DNA of 64,000 nt from Onchocerca lupi (lineage: Eukaryota > Nematoda > Chromadorea > Rhabditida > Onchocercidae), in contig JAOVVO010000016.1 in assembly GCA_028564675.1 (NCBI GenBank), positions 62,001-126,000 on the forward strand, in the 5' to 3' direction. The notes under the pieces are model-generated. The model had not been told where the DNA came from and did not search any database. It saw only the letters and a program-made list of their open reading frames with translations. Positions 31,753-46,114 of this stretch are shown here, piece after piece; within the stretch, counting starts at the first letter, position 1; the number at the start of each line of letters is the position of its first letter. The translations under genes and the position numbers were made by a program.

Positions 31753-34700
31753 GCCGTAGCATGGATAACTGTGTAGTCAGAAAGTAAATGTCACAGTTTC
31801 ATTTCATTGAGGCAGTTGCATTAATTTTTGTCGTTAAAACAGTTGCATACAATAGTCGGCTAATGCAAGTTATCACCAGAAAAAGGGCGAAATCTGTTAC
31901 TTCTTGTTATGGGCAGAAATCTCACAAAGTTATTTTTCACAAATCATAAGCTTGTTGAATGTTTATTAATAATCAGTATATGCTTACTGGTCACAAAATG
32001 ATCCCCTTGATTCTTGCTCAAGAATTGAAAATCTGTACCAGATATTCATTTCTTTTCTAAATAATCTTTTAAATGGCTGCACTATTAGCCAGCTGATCAA
32101 AACTTATTTTTTTTATCAATTTATCCCTTTAAAACAACAATTCTTAGCATGAAGGTTTGATTGTCTGATTTTTAATTCAACTGATTATCAAATCTATTCA
32201 GAAATATTTGCATTTATTTTTTAATTAAATAAAAGACTAGTGTATTTTCCATATCTTCATTAAAAATGTTATACTATAGTAGTAATTGGCAAGTTGTACC
32301 AACTTGAGCATCACACTACAAAGCATTTACTAAAGCTATGATTTTTATCTATTTGAATGTGCATTCCGGACAAAAGCTTTTAATTGATTTGATTGAATGT
32401 TAGATGTTATGGAGATTGTCAACTGATAACTGATATGAATTTTACGAGTGCTTGCTATAAATTATTGTGAAATTAGTCATTAAATTCACCAACTTTTTGA
32501 CTGTTTTTATTTTTTTTTTTGCTTATTGACCATTAGGGTTTAACTGTCAAACCTTCCTTTTGTCATTCTCGAATGTATTAAATTTTTCTGAATAACCGAT
32601 TAGTCTAATTTCTTTTCCACACACTACCTTGTGTCTACTTCATTTCTTCAGCAGCTCTTGTTTTGAAATTTCTTTATTGCGTGTTCATAATGACAAAAAT
32701 CTAGGGTGGTTTCACCTCTTCTCACTGCTTCATTTACTTCATCGAACATAATTATAAAAAGAAATTTAAAATGAGAAGTTGAAAATCGAATGAGCGGCAG
32801 AATTAAGTTTATATTTGAGTTAATGGATCATTTCGGTGTTTTGGTAAGTATTTGGTAGAATAAACTACATTGGTAAATTGGAATCAGCAGAATAAATAAT
32901 ATCAATAAATAGCTCAGATGTTGCATTCTCTTGTGGAATACAGGCACAATGAATATGCAAATATTATTCATCTAATTTCTTGAATGTTTTTTAAAGCATT
33001 CTAATAGGTTAATCAAAAAAATTTCTTGTTGGTACTCAAAAAATGATAAAAATTCAGAAAATATGCAGATAAATGCAACAGGAAAAATTGAAATTTGCGG
33101 AATTTAGAATTTCTTTAATTGAAGCGAAACTTTTTGGAATTTTGGTTCAAAAACCTTGTATTGCTGAGCAGAGACGAGAAACATTGCTACTCGTCGTAGA
33201 AATGTTGCAAAACGCAGCGCATCTACTGATGGAAAACCAAAAATGCTGCTTCAATTCATTGCCAAAAAATTCATGTTTTTTCAAATCTATACTTTAAGCA
33301 AGAAGTCAACAAAGCTATAAGAAACAATGGTATCAATTTTTTCAGTTTGAATTCTTTTGGCTTCCAATCCGATTAAATAGTGTGTGATAATTTGCAACAA
33401 TCCATCCATCTAATCAATTTCTTCCTAGTAAATTTCTCTCCCAGTAAAGTATAGGAAAGTTATTATGATAGAAAAACAATTACTATGATAAAAAAAAAAA
33501 AAAAACTCGGCGTCTCAATGCAAGAAAATATTGACTTATTGGAAAGAACCAAATTTATTTTTGTGTAAATTCCTGGTCAAAAAACGACGCAATATATCAT
33601 TTGATTTTGCTTCTCAAAGAAATACTGTGTGATCGATGGCAATAAATACGGCAGTTAAAAGCAACAAAAAAAGCAAGAAAAATATGAGATACATGTCTTG
33701 ATTCAAGTTATCAAGAAACAAAGGATGGGAAGTGACAGATTAGAAAATGAACATAGGTTGGAAAAAATCGATTCAAAAACTGTAGTTAGTAAAAACGGAA
33801 AAGTCCGTGACTGATCATAAAATATTGAAGCTTGAAAAATGAAGCTGCAAGACTAATATTAGGGTGCATATTGTTATAAGTCAGACATCTGCTATCAGCT
33901 GATGATTTCTCGCTTTTTATTTGGTACATTCTGTGCATACATAACTGACATCAAAACCATTTGATCACTTTATCAGTGGCTGTCGCAAAATTATTCAGAC
34001 TAACTATAAGCACCGACAAATAAACCAGGTTCAACTACAGAAAAAAGGCAGCGGAAGCGAAGTACAGACTAGGAGAGGTGATGCGCAGTAAGAACTCAAA
34101 GTTTGTATTGGGGGTTCAGAATGAAAGCGTGATACTACCATATCAGGCGACAATAGCTGAATTTGAAAAAAAGCGAAAAGGTGATATTGACATTTAGAAT
34201 TTGGAAATCGAAGATTATAAAAAAAGACAATAATTATCCGAATGGTGGTGTGAATAATTGATACGATATAAAGAAAATTGAAAAAACAGCTAATGAGACA
34301 GACAGGAAAAGAATTAAGCAGTAATGAGAGAGGACAATAATAATGGTCACGGTACATATATCAGTAACTCATCAACAAGGATGCAGTCGATAGATTAAAA
34401 ACTCATCATATCATAACTGTTGGTCGTGCGAACAACTTTTTCAACTGTTTATGTTAACAGCAAAGTAACAGTAATAACGATATTAATACTGATGACTGCA
34501 GCAATGATTAGGAATAGTAGTATAGAGCCCCAACAAATGTTCAGACAGCCAGAAATGTTTCTCACTATCAGTGTCATTCATACCATTGATATCAAACTGT
34601 GAGCGCAAGTAATGCAAATGCAAACATCTTTCGAAACGGATCGTTGAGACAAAGACAACCGCACAACAAGCTTTCTATTACTGACATCATCAGTACATAA

Positions 34701-36749
34701 TGATACACGAGACCACCCACGACGCTCTTTTCCGTTGGAACGCAGAATATGAACCGATGAACGGTTAAAATCATTTTTGAACAATGTACAGTCTTCTGAA
34801 GGATATGGTATCTGAAATAATGCAAGTGCGGATTGGAGGTGATAAGATCGTCTTGCTCATACGATTCGAATATTTTCTTTTTTTTTGTGCTAGCATCACT
34901 TAAGTATAGAGATTTCACGACATATATCAAGTGATAATTGAAGTGAAACTTCAGATTATTACTATGGTCAGCCGTTTTCATTCTCTTTTATATAAATTCT
35001 CTAACTTAATCATCAGATAAAAACAATCTCATGAAAGGGGAAATCCTGTTTTCCTTTCCTTTCAGATAGTCCATGTCCTCATTTTACATTTCTATCTAAA
35101 CATGTATTAAATCACATGAAAATTCTAAAAATCTAAAAAATAATGTGCGTATCTCTTACCGATGTTTCCAACTTGAACCATATTTCCATCTAAAGCAAGT
35201 TAAGCAGCTGATCTTCCTTCAAGAGATTAATAATGAGAATTCATTGTCTTTTTTACGTCTAGTTTTTAATTGTTTGAATGATGTGAAACATACAGGAAAT
35301 AATTTATTTGAGGAAACATCGACATTGAATATAAACTAAAATATTCAATATTACATAAGCTCGATGTTTCTATTTATCAAAATGTTACTGGTAAAACATA
35401 TTTTAAAAACGAAAGAATACTTAATAGTTCTCTCAGAATGTCGAATAGTTTCTTATGTTTGCAGTTATTCATTTATTTCAGTCATTTTGAGACTCATTTA
35501 TTTGCTTAGCCGGAAAATTCTATGCAAATCGTTTCGGCCTATAAATGAACTCGTAATATCCAGTAGAATTTGAATCCAAAAATAATGAAACTCTAGAGAT
35601 TTAATATGCAATAGTGGATGTGGTATACTCTCTAAGGGATGCACTATTGCTATTTTTGGTTATACTAGAATCACTAATTAAAAATATGCGAGGAACAGTC
35701 TCAGATAGTCTTGTTCTGCCTTCCTCGAGATTACTATGTCAACCAACGATATCAAAAAGAGAACTATAAATACCGTGTTCACAAACTCAAAAAAAAAAAA
35801 AAAAAAAAAACGCGGTACGTAAACATTGTGAAGCAGTAATTACATAACACAACTGAAGTTATCATCGCTGCCTAAACAAAGTAAAGTTCGATTGGGACTG
35901 GAAAGTGAACGTACTTTATCTGCTTGCATGCGAAGATCTAACAACCATTTTAAGCAGTATTTGCAACTTATGTAATGAGAAATTTTATTATCAAATTTTG
36001 CAATAGAAAGGCGCAATTATATAGTTTAGCGGAATGAAATATTAAGCACTTCCACTATGTAATGTTGCGCAGATTAAAATACATAGTCAGTGTTACTATT
36101 ATTTTTATCAATGGCAATGTTTTTGACAGCACTACATGTTATTATCTATCACTGATAATGCTTTAAAAGAATCCGTAATTTCTAGTGAGACATATCATAC
36201 CAGTTGAATTACTTGAGCGATAAGACTAAGAATGGCTGTAGAATTCTGTCTAATACTTCCAGAAATAAATTATAGCTAATATGAATACATAATCAACGAT
36301 AAAATCTGCAGCAATAACGACAATCACCATTAACACTATGTCCATTCCGCTCCCCATACATTAAGATCTCCCATCACTACTGTGAGAACACTTAAAGTAA
36401 TTTTGAATCTTATAGCTTAATATCCAAAGTAACATCACTGAAAGTAGAAGCAATCCACTTTCTTGCTAGCGCTCTCGAGAAAGTTTTGTGATTGCGAGAC
36501 TGTTCTGTAATGAATAAGCATGTGCTTTAAGAAATCAAAATAATAGCGTCAACTTATATCACATTTGCAGTGCTTTGTAAGAAATCACCACAAGCATTAT
36601 CACCTTTGTGCAATTTGTACTTTAAACAAATAACGATACTAATTAACGAGCTATAATTAACAGCAGGGAAAATATAATGCAAATGATTATTCTTATGATC
36701 GGCAAGAAAAAAAATGATGGCCATAATTTAAAATTATTATTACTACTAC

Positions 36750-37055
36750 TTTCAAAACTGTCTCTTTGATTGATAAAATGAGATCAAGGATGAGTGAATC
36801 ATAGAAAACATCAAATAATCGTTGCAAATAATCCTCGCAAACCAATTGCGGCAATGGCACTAACTTGCCATCTTGTAAAAAATCCTTGCAAGCAAAATTC
36901 AAATGATATTTCGTTAAGGGGAAACAACCCATCGCTAAATATACTTTATGACAAGCATTACAAATATATCTCAACGAAGTTGATTGTTTAACAATTGTTA
37001 ATCGAACGAGTGTACGGCGCAAAGGATTGGATGGTGGCATCAGCAATTCAAATTT
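36750..37055 (-). CDS. Candidate internal exon, unknown product
   Basis: 102 codons open, phase 0 at both ends, bounded by TTTTTTAAG acceptor and AAA|gtagta donor. Reads KFELLMPPSNPLRRTLVR, YICNACHKVYLAMGCF, LVCEDYLQRLFDVFY; three Cys and a hydrophobic C-terminal third. No family recognised. In DNA this AT-rich an open frame of this length is only marginally unexpected, so the splice signals carry the case. Confidence 0.28.
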
Positions 37056-40000
37056 CTTAAAAAAGGTATTGCAGGAAACGGACAGGAAATATCAACAAGT
37101 CTTGCAAAACTTATTATTTTGTTTTATGATTAAGCCACTTGCTCGACATAAATGAAATATAATTCATATAATTATAATTCAAAAAATTGCATTCTCCAGA
37201 TATCGTTTGAGAGAGATGAGTAGTTGGCTGGAACATTCCAGAATATCAATTGATACAGGTTGATACAGCTACTCATAATATGCAAGCCAGGTCATGTAAT
37301 TATTGAAATAGAAAGATGCAATTAGCGCTATATCATCTCATAACACAATAGCATTTCTGGACATTTTTATTTCTATTGTCCTGACCATCTGATGATCTCT
37401 GTAAACCTGCCAAATCTTTAATGAATTTTTATCTTTAGCCTTTAATATTTAATTATTTAAAAAGAGTTCCTGAGGCGAAGCGATTTATTTGAAATTTTGC
37501 AAAAAATTAGACCAACTTTATTCAACGAAGCAAGAAATTTTGTAAGAAACAAATTATCGCCAAATATCTTCTCAAGAGCGTAATTTCCGAATAAAGCAAA
37601 CAACAGTAAAAATTTTGCAGTGGACAAGGGAAATTTTTCGAGAAAGATACTGTACATTTTGAAGTATCGCTTGGACTTGAAATCATGAAACTTGTAAAAG
37701 AATACTCAATATTGACCACTGATACGCCATAATATCTTTAATTTTAATATAAAGACTCACACGTAGAATCATCCGTTTAATTTGGTTGTACTTTTCCAGA
37801 ATAACAGATCAGCGGTTGAAGTAAACCAAGTAATTCCAACATTCAACATAATGCAAATGGAGTTGTTGAACAGAGACAAAAATGAGCATTGTTCTTTCAT
37901 GGCGACATAGTGCATCCAACCTATAAATTGTCAAGAGATGTCAACGTCATCAATGATAACATTGACATCTTTTAAAATACAGTGATCATCAGTGAAGCTC
38001 CGATGATATAAAGTGTAAAATGGTTGAAAGTGTCACCTTTTGTATTTCGTAGTCAACCAATTTGCCATGCAATAAGGACAGCCTTACTTTCGGAGCAATA
38101 AACTTCAAAAAATTCTGAGTGACTAATTTGTGTATGTAGTGGAGATGGGGAGTAAGTAACTTGGGACAACAGGACTTGCCATGACAATAATCGACATACG
38201 ATTGTACCTTAATCGCTATCGAACGAAAAATTGAGGAGAAGAAAATTCAAAAAACAACAAGTACTAGAATTCTAAAGGAAATTGTTAAAGATATTGTATT
38301 TTTGTTCCAGTTTCGAGTTTTCACATAACAAATATATAAACTAAAAAAACCTCCAAAAATGAAAAGTAGACCTTGCTTGAGTAAATGAAAAGATTTTGAA
38401 GTGGTCAGAAATGCGGATTATAAAAACCATGTGGTAGAACTGTTTGAAGATCACGCGTCGCTTCATTTTTCATTTCTATTACATATTCATCCCTCAGCAT
38501 TGAACAGCCGGCTTCACACATTCACCAACAAGAGCTATTCAAAAATGATAGTCATTTTAGTAAAAATTTCGACTTATCTTATTATTCCTTTTACTTTGCC
38601 ATCAAAACATTCTCACCATAAATGGTATCTTTGTGTAATTGTAGAACTACAAAAATTTGTTATATCGATTCCTCAAAAAATAGCCGTTGTGGAAGTTATC
38701 CTTGAAGTGTTCTCTCTGCAAACTTAGACTTAGAAAAAACATGTCTGGAGATTTGGATTATTGAAGATACTAAAAGAAAAGAAAATAATGGTCTTTTTTT
38801 TTTATGTTCTCCTCACACGTGCAGACAGATGAACGGAGATAGTATTCACTTTAATTATATATGAATTTAATTGATTCCGGCATTTCTAACAAATTTATCG
38901 CATTTCCTTCTCTCTATAAGATAAAATCACAACTAAGCCTAAGCAGCTCATATCAATTGATTAACTGATCAATCCCGCCTCCCATTTTACTTACATTCTT
39001 TTGCCCCGTCATGCTTCCCCTCTTTCGCGAAAACGACATCTCACATAGACTTCGCAGATAGTTTAAGGAAGCAAAAGAATGAATTAATTTTTAAGAGCAA
39101 TATGCTTAAAAGGCTTAGACTTACTATTCATCGAGCAAACAAAGTTATGATAAAACAAGGAAATTTTACCATATTTTTAATCTCGATCACATTCAAATCC
39201 CCTACACAAGAATGAAAACAGACTGGATCAACTAGACCCGCATCAAATCATATTTGTAGTTTCAGAGAGCACAGGATACCTTTTTTCTTCATTTTGTATA
39301 ACATAACATCAGTCACAAAAAATGCAAAACTCACGCACGCAGTTACTCATGAAAAATAGTTTGAATAATCATAAAAATAACTGTCAAGTTGAAAAAATAA
39401 AGATCGGTGTATAGCCAGAAACGAATCATACAGCAAATACATCTCAGGTCCATAGATTTCTGCAAAAGTTTTTCGGAATTTTTTAATTTGGTTAGTTTTT
39501 GACCAGTTTAAGTGCAGAGAAACCTTATATAAGAAAAGAAGAAAAAAGAAAACAGATTTCTTCGATACTTCGTCCAATAAATCATACATTACAAATGGAA
39601 TTATAAAAATAAAATGTAACTTCACTAGTTCAGCATTCATATTATATCTAATCATTCTCTTCATGAGCACAAATATTCTCATGAAATCTAATTTGTCATG
39701 GGACCTTTCTTACTCATTTATAGCAAAATATTTTGAAGAAAGAAGCCTATAAAACTCATAATTCTTCATCAGTTCTCAAGTGAAAACAATTCGAAGTTCC
39801 TATGCATTCTTCATTTTTATTCAGACCAGTTGGAAAACTAATATTCACCGACACGATAATCTCTCACTCACGACACCTGATACATTTAACAGTATTTAAG
39901 TGCAATATTTATACAAAAATTTCGAAATTTTCAACTTGCTTAATTGACCATTCAAGGACTTCTAAAAAACCAAAACCCTATATTCTTCAAATCTCTCGAA

Positions 40001-41490
40001 AATAAATTAGAAGACAAATAGTAGAAAAAAAAAAACGGATTATCAATAACTTTCAGTAATCGTCTGGAACATGTATAGCAGTAGAAAGCACCGTGCAATA
40101 ATTTGGATTCCTGCTGGAATACTTAAATAAAACTGACTGGATTTGAACAAGCTTAATATACTGTATACGTGAACGAGAACTGCATATCGATATTCAAGCG
40201 GATTTATAACGGGAAAAGGCGGTACTTTTCACGTTGCCACCCACCTTCTTAATATTCTTTTTGATGGAACGCATAAAAAAAAAAATTGATTTTGGAAGTA
40301 ATATTCAACTTTTTGAACTTCCTTCGATTATGTGTTTCTTTATGAGATCTTGAGCCAACTCAACTGACTTTTAATTCGTAGCCTGTTTCAACTAGGTGCT
40401 TCATCTTTTTATTATTCAATTCTTATCTAATTTATGCCTCTTTATTCCTTCCATTTGAAAAGATAATAGAATTTGAAACCCACTTTTTCTTGGATGTCTT
40501 TTCATATATGAATAAATTTCTTAAATTTAATTCCGCTTATTTTTCGAATTAATCACTAAAACTAATTTCCAATACAACACTTCAATATTTTCAAAGATGT
40601 TTTGGGAGGATTTGCACTCATGAGACTTAATGGATGCAGTAGAATCACCAATTGTTAATTCGTAAGTTTCATAAGCTAACAAATCAATATATTAGAAATA
40701 AGTAAGCGCAGTTCTATGGTGCGATAACGTAGAAATAATTTTTACAAAATGCATAAAGAATCAGATCCAGAAGAACAACAACAATGCGAGGAAGACAAGC
40801 AGAGCACATGGTATGATCGTTTTGACGAATGTGACATACATATAAACGTTATAAAAAGAGAGAGGCAAAACATATGTAAATGTGGTTGTTACTATCTAAA
40901 ACTGTGTAAAAATATATTAAAATCTAAAAGGAATGATTTCTTTTTAGACAGTTGGCAGTTCATAACCAAATAATGTTACTTTATCGGTGGCTTAGGTGAT
41001 TGCTTGTACTGGAAAGAACATTAAAGTGATAATTTATATGTGCTGCATAATCAATTGTGAAACCAATCGTCATCACAACATTGATAATTACAATAATATT
41101 CCTATCAGCACTATGCATTTAAATCGCCATTTTTCTGAAAATTATGTGTCAACAATTATTACTCAACCAAAATTACACTTTAAGTTAAAGTGACCTCAGT
41201 AAAAAAGAACAACTTTGTATAACATGGCTGTAGTGATATATGTGTGCTGCCCAACAAAAGTATTTCACTAAAAACTAAAGTTTCAGCAAGAGGATTACTT
41301 TATCTATAAATTGCCCAATGAGACGAGCACAATTCGGTACTTAGTCGGAATAAACCCTGGTAATGAAATTACTTTTGAATCAAAAATGCATCCGCAATGG
41401 ATACTACAATGAGTGAATCTGTCGAAGATTTATAAATCTTAGCTGTCAATTAATACGGATCCCCCCCATTTTTCTTTCATTCATCTTTAC

Positions 41491-41871
41491 TTTCTTGTTA
41501 AACCATTTGCTACGTCAAGTAACTTAAAATTACTGAAGGGGAAACAATTTTCTAATAAGTTATGAAAAGGTAACAGACCCGAGTGATTCAAATCAAGTAG
41601 AGAAGGAAGGGCAGAAGCAGAAGTTCGAACGCTTGGAATGAAGAATGTGCAAAGAACAAGCATGGAAATGAATGTTACAACATTAGACTGAAGCATCGTT
41701 TCTCGAGCTGTCAATATGATATCAAATAAAGTGCAGTTATAATCGCATACCAGCACTTCTTCGGGTATCTTTTTCCGAATCTGCTCATGAACAAAAGTTC
41801 GATTACGCAAACTATCGTATCCATGGGAACACAAATCGAAGAATATCTTGTCAACTGTGGCAGTTTCACTG
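41491..41871 (-). CDS. Candidate internal exon, possible membrane protein
   Basis: 127-codon open segment, acceptor GTATTTAG, donor AAGAAA|gtaaag, phase 2 in and out. It has one strong hydrophobic segment (SNVVTFISMLVLCTFFIP) after a hydrophilic stretch with Cys residues. The pattern is loosely like the last-loop/TM region of Patched-related proteins, but the following exon expected for that family was not found. It is one of the longest unexplained frames in the region. Confidence 0.3.
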
Positions 41872-42987
41872 CTAAATACTTTGAATGAATTATCATTATC
41901 ATTTCCCAATTTTGATTTATAATTATAGTGCGTGAAAAGCGAATGTGCTGTTCTGCAACAGAAATTTTTGTTACAATATCTGGATAGAAATGATCACTTA
42001 GTTACATAAAATCCTCTATATTAATTTGCTTTCTATCAGAATTATAAGGTTTCTAAATTCTAATTTAAATTTCTTAGAATACTGCATCAAAAAGTTTTGA
42101 TTGCTCGCTAGTTTTCTATTTTCGGTTGAATAGAAATTTTTGACTTCTTTGATGACACATTAGTAGTCAATAATTTTTTTTTTTTGGATATAGAAAGTAA
42201 ACAAATAAAATCATTCAAAATCTGTCAAATTGCAAAACTAAATTCTTCGTCAATTCAGGATTATAATCAGATATTTCATGATATTCCCAAAGAAGCTTTC
42301 AGTAGTGCCGTTTATATAACCTATAAAACAGTATATTCGCTAATCCCATGTTTTGTAATCTGGGCACGAGCAATCAAGATTACGTATATACGCCACAATA
42401 TCTAATAATTCTGTTATCTTGTCCGGAATGTATTCTACAAAGACGGAAAAGAGTTCATGCTCCATAAAAGCCTAAAACCCTCATTTTCTTGATGCTTAAA
42501 ATAAGAATGGTAAAACATGTGAAGTTGTTAGAGTTGTTCGGATCAGCATAAAAACTTTAGCGTTTTGTAAAGACAAAACTATATATTTTGTTTTCCAAGT
42601 TCATCTTACTTCCTGATGAACATGGGTTTATTATGCGAATCGCGGTTTTTTTTTTTTTGGATTAAACCAAAACCAAACAACTGTTTTATCATCTTTTTTG
42701 TAATTTTTGGCTGTATAATCGTTCGGCTACGATCTGAATTTCATACACATTCAAGAGTTGACAATGAATCAGGAAAGAAAGAGTCTGATCAGAATTTTTT
42801 TTTTTTGCAATGTAAAATTTTTTTGCATTCTGCAGATCCAAATGGGAATGAAAATATGCAATTAAATAATTCACGGAATGCATTAAAAATTCGAAATAAC
42901 TTATGAAAGATGATTTGCGACTGAAAACAATTCATCCAAAATTCGGGACATATAATAAATAAAAGAGCACTAGAGAGCCTAATTAAA

Positions 42988-43023
42988 GCCGGAGCGTTAA
43001 TTACATCAATAACCTGCTCCGGC
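42988..43023. repeat. GC-rich hairpin GCCGGAGC/GCTCCGGC
   Basis: Perfect 8-bp arms around a 20-nt loop, in DNA otherwise nearly free of GC-rich octamers. Purpose unknown; a transposon hairpin or structured RNA are possibilities. Confidence 0.5.
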
Positions 43024-46000
43024 ACTTTAGATAACTTTTATTTTTAGAAGAAACGTTCTGTGTTGACTTCTGCTTCATATCAAAATGGAACAGAAAGAGG
43101 TGGCATTGACATCATAATATGAAGCAAAAAAAACCAATGCTAACCGAATGCGATCTTCAAATACGTAAGTAATGAAACAAAAAATTCGCAAAGCAATCCG
43201 GAAATTTTTGCGAAAAATCTCAATCACCTTTTATGCTAATTTCGTCACTCTTCATCGTTTTCTTTGATTGCTTGTTTCTACTACTTGGTAATCTTCCCAT
43301 AATGCTACCAAAATACACGTAGGCAAAATTCTGTCATATATGGGAACCATAAAAGTTTTTTAAAAGATTCTTATTGAAGGATTTGATAACATTGCTTTTT
43401 TCAATCGATTACAAGATTTGATAATTTATACTGTCTATAATCCGGTACTATACGCGTAATATACTTGTTATGGAACTATTTAGAGGACAAATTTTGATAA
43501 GATATTTTATTTCAATATCTTAAATTCTCATTCGCTTTGTTTTATTTCAAACTTGTTGTCTTCTAATGATTTCTAAGAAACAAACCTTTGTTTTTTCTTG
43601 AAACAGTGAATGAAAAAGATTGAATTTTCAATAATATAGGAGGAAATACTAAAAATTGGAATATCCAGTCAAGCATTAATGCCAGAGCAGAATAATAGCA
43701 GAATCCAGTCTGTAGTATGTTTCAGTGGTACCACAATATCTCAACTGATGGCACCTTCTTTCGTTACTGTTAACAAGTAATTGAGTAAATTCAGCACTAA
43801 CCATAAAGGCAGAGATGTTTGTAATTGAAATAAGGTCATAAATGGACCAATTTCTCCAAGTACTAGATTTAAGCGAGATGATGGATCTAATTCAACGGAT
43901 ATAAATCATATGTGTAGGACTAGAAATATACTGTCTACTCCAACAGCCAATAGGGAAATGGTGTAATGAGCATAAAATTAAACATCTTAAATTTCAAATA
44001 AAATTGCTCTATTAAAAGTTTCCAGACACAGAGTTTATAAAGAAAACGTAAGCGACATAAATTTATAATTATCAAAATATTATTTATGGCTAAAAAAACA
44101 TCCAAATCAAAAATTGAAATGCTATAAAATATCTATATCAACTTTAAATCAATACATGCACTGCTTGAGGAATAATTTGATTGAAAAGTTAGCAAATATT
44201 TGTTCATTAATAAAAGATTTGAAAGATTATTAGCCAACATGGGAGAATTCAATGTGCGGCCTAAGAGTGAAAATGCAGTAACTGATGTTAGTCAAGCACG
44301 GAAAAATGTAGTTCATGGCATCAAAAAAACCATTTGCAAAAATGTCTGAAATTATAATGGATGAATTATTTGAGACCATCCGAACAATTTCAGCTGCAAC
44401 TGGAGACACCAAGAATTGTAAGCTTCCACAAATAATTCAATAAAGTCAAAATACTAGAGTCGAATAAAATTATAGCTGTATTAACAAAAAAAATTCAAAC
44501 ACTATCACAACTGTTGGTAATAGCTTAAAACAGTGCCTTCATTATTTTTGCAAAAGATTTTGAAGTGCCTTTTGCCGGTTATTTTCAATCTACTGTTTGG
44601 TTTATTTTTCATGCTTGGAAGTGAAGTCAAAATTAGAATTTATTAAGAACTAACCTGATTTTAATATGGAGAATTGATAAAAACAGAAAGGTGACTGTTA
44701 CAAGTGAATCTGTGAAGTAAGAAAGTAGTGAACCTACTGAACCCACGAATATTTCATTATTTACAATTCCATCCTCAACGAATTAAAAACGAATACCTAA
44801 TTCACTTAAATACTAATAATTACAAAAATCAGAAAAACAAATAAGTTCATTTCAGCTAATTCTGTACTCAATTCATCATTTGTTTGTGAGCATAAATTAT
44901 TGAACAATTTCAGTCGTTGGAGCATGCCGTTTCCAATACATCAATTATTTTTTTAAATTTCTGTATTCAACAACATTTTTTATAACATAAAGTTCTTAAA
45001 CTTATTTACGAGAATCAGCTAACGGACGAACATTTTAGATTTTGTAGAAATAATTTTTTACTTTTTGAATTGTAAGAAATAATAAATGTTGTAAACACAC
45101 AGTGAATGCTTGATATACTTTGGTAGCATCATCTAAGACATATTCAAATGCAGAATAAATGTATTTGTCACATACAGAGGGTATGATTTCTAATGTGATT
45201 GTTTGGAAACGTATCATATGTTGCTGATAGAAAGGCTGATTCGCGCACGAGTATTTAATTTCGAGAAAAACTTATTGATAATTAATGGAGAATCGATTAA
45301 CCAGAGAGGTCTAAAATCTCGAAGAACATCTTGTACCTTGTTCTACCGTTAATGCGAATGATCATTATCATGTAGTATGAAGAAAATACGAGAGAAAAAC
45401 GACCGATTTCATCATAAATGCTTTAATCTCTGCAGATATGTATTTTGAATAAAGAAAGAGAATTAGATATTTTCGAAGATCAATAATTTCTGCAACGCAC
45501 TTTGCAATTCATATTTATTCATACGGCAGAAATCACTACGAAAATGCTTTATGATTCTGCAATATGCTTTCCTTTTTATATCTCGTAGCCAAAGTTAATT
45601 AATAAAAATGCCGGACAAAACAAAACAATTTCATCAAATATAAATTTGATATAATTGAGACATTCAAAAAAATCTCTCAAATTTAATTATAACGCCGAAA
45701 TTAATTAACAGTCTCGATAAGTTTTTGATAATAAGTAAATATTAAGTAGGGAAATTTAAAAAAATCTATAAATAATTGCAAATGAAGTTTAATGAAAATC
45801 GTTTATTTAGTAGCAAGTTAATAATTTTTTACGATGTATAGCTAACTAACAAAATGATGAAACAAGGATAAAACATGTAGAAGAATGATAAAGCAAAGAT
45901 GTATTAACTTAAGAAATTATTTTCCAAATTAATATTGATCTAGATCAACTCTTACCTGTTTCCGAAAGAGAGAGAGCGGTAATGATTTGCACTAACTTAC

Positions 46001-46114
46001 TTTTCTCTATTCAGTTTTTTAATCGGTTTTTTATTTCTTTTCAAATTTGCTCTTTTTTTTTAACTTATAGTATTATTACAGAAAGTGCTGTGAAAGTAAA
46101 TTTATGTGCAGTAG

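Larger units (their letters stand above)
31753..46114. other. AT-rich region without a recognised gene
   Basis: Mostly low-complexity AT-rich DNA with A/T homopolymers (for example near 33491 and 35789-35810). Exon-like segments at 36750-37055, 41491-41871 and 45101-45223 are listed or discussed separately. A plus-strand stretch at 34030-34700 has coding-like composition in pieces but several in-frame stops. Confidence 0.5.

Noticed and set aside
34030..34700. Plus-strand gene with coding-like composition
   Set aside because: Pieces read well (for example KAAEAKYRLGEVMRSKNSK) but stops occur throughout and no splice chain could be made consistent.
33480..35811. Poly(A) runs as processed retrocopies
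   Set aside because: The A-runs are not preceded by coding remnants or flanked by target duplications; homopolymers of this length are common throughout the window.
41491..41871. Patched-related (ptr) gene exon
   Set aside because: The TM-like segment resembles the family pattern, but the expected adjoining sterol-sensing-like exons (GFSVDF..H motif) were not found on the minus strand nearby.
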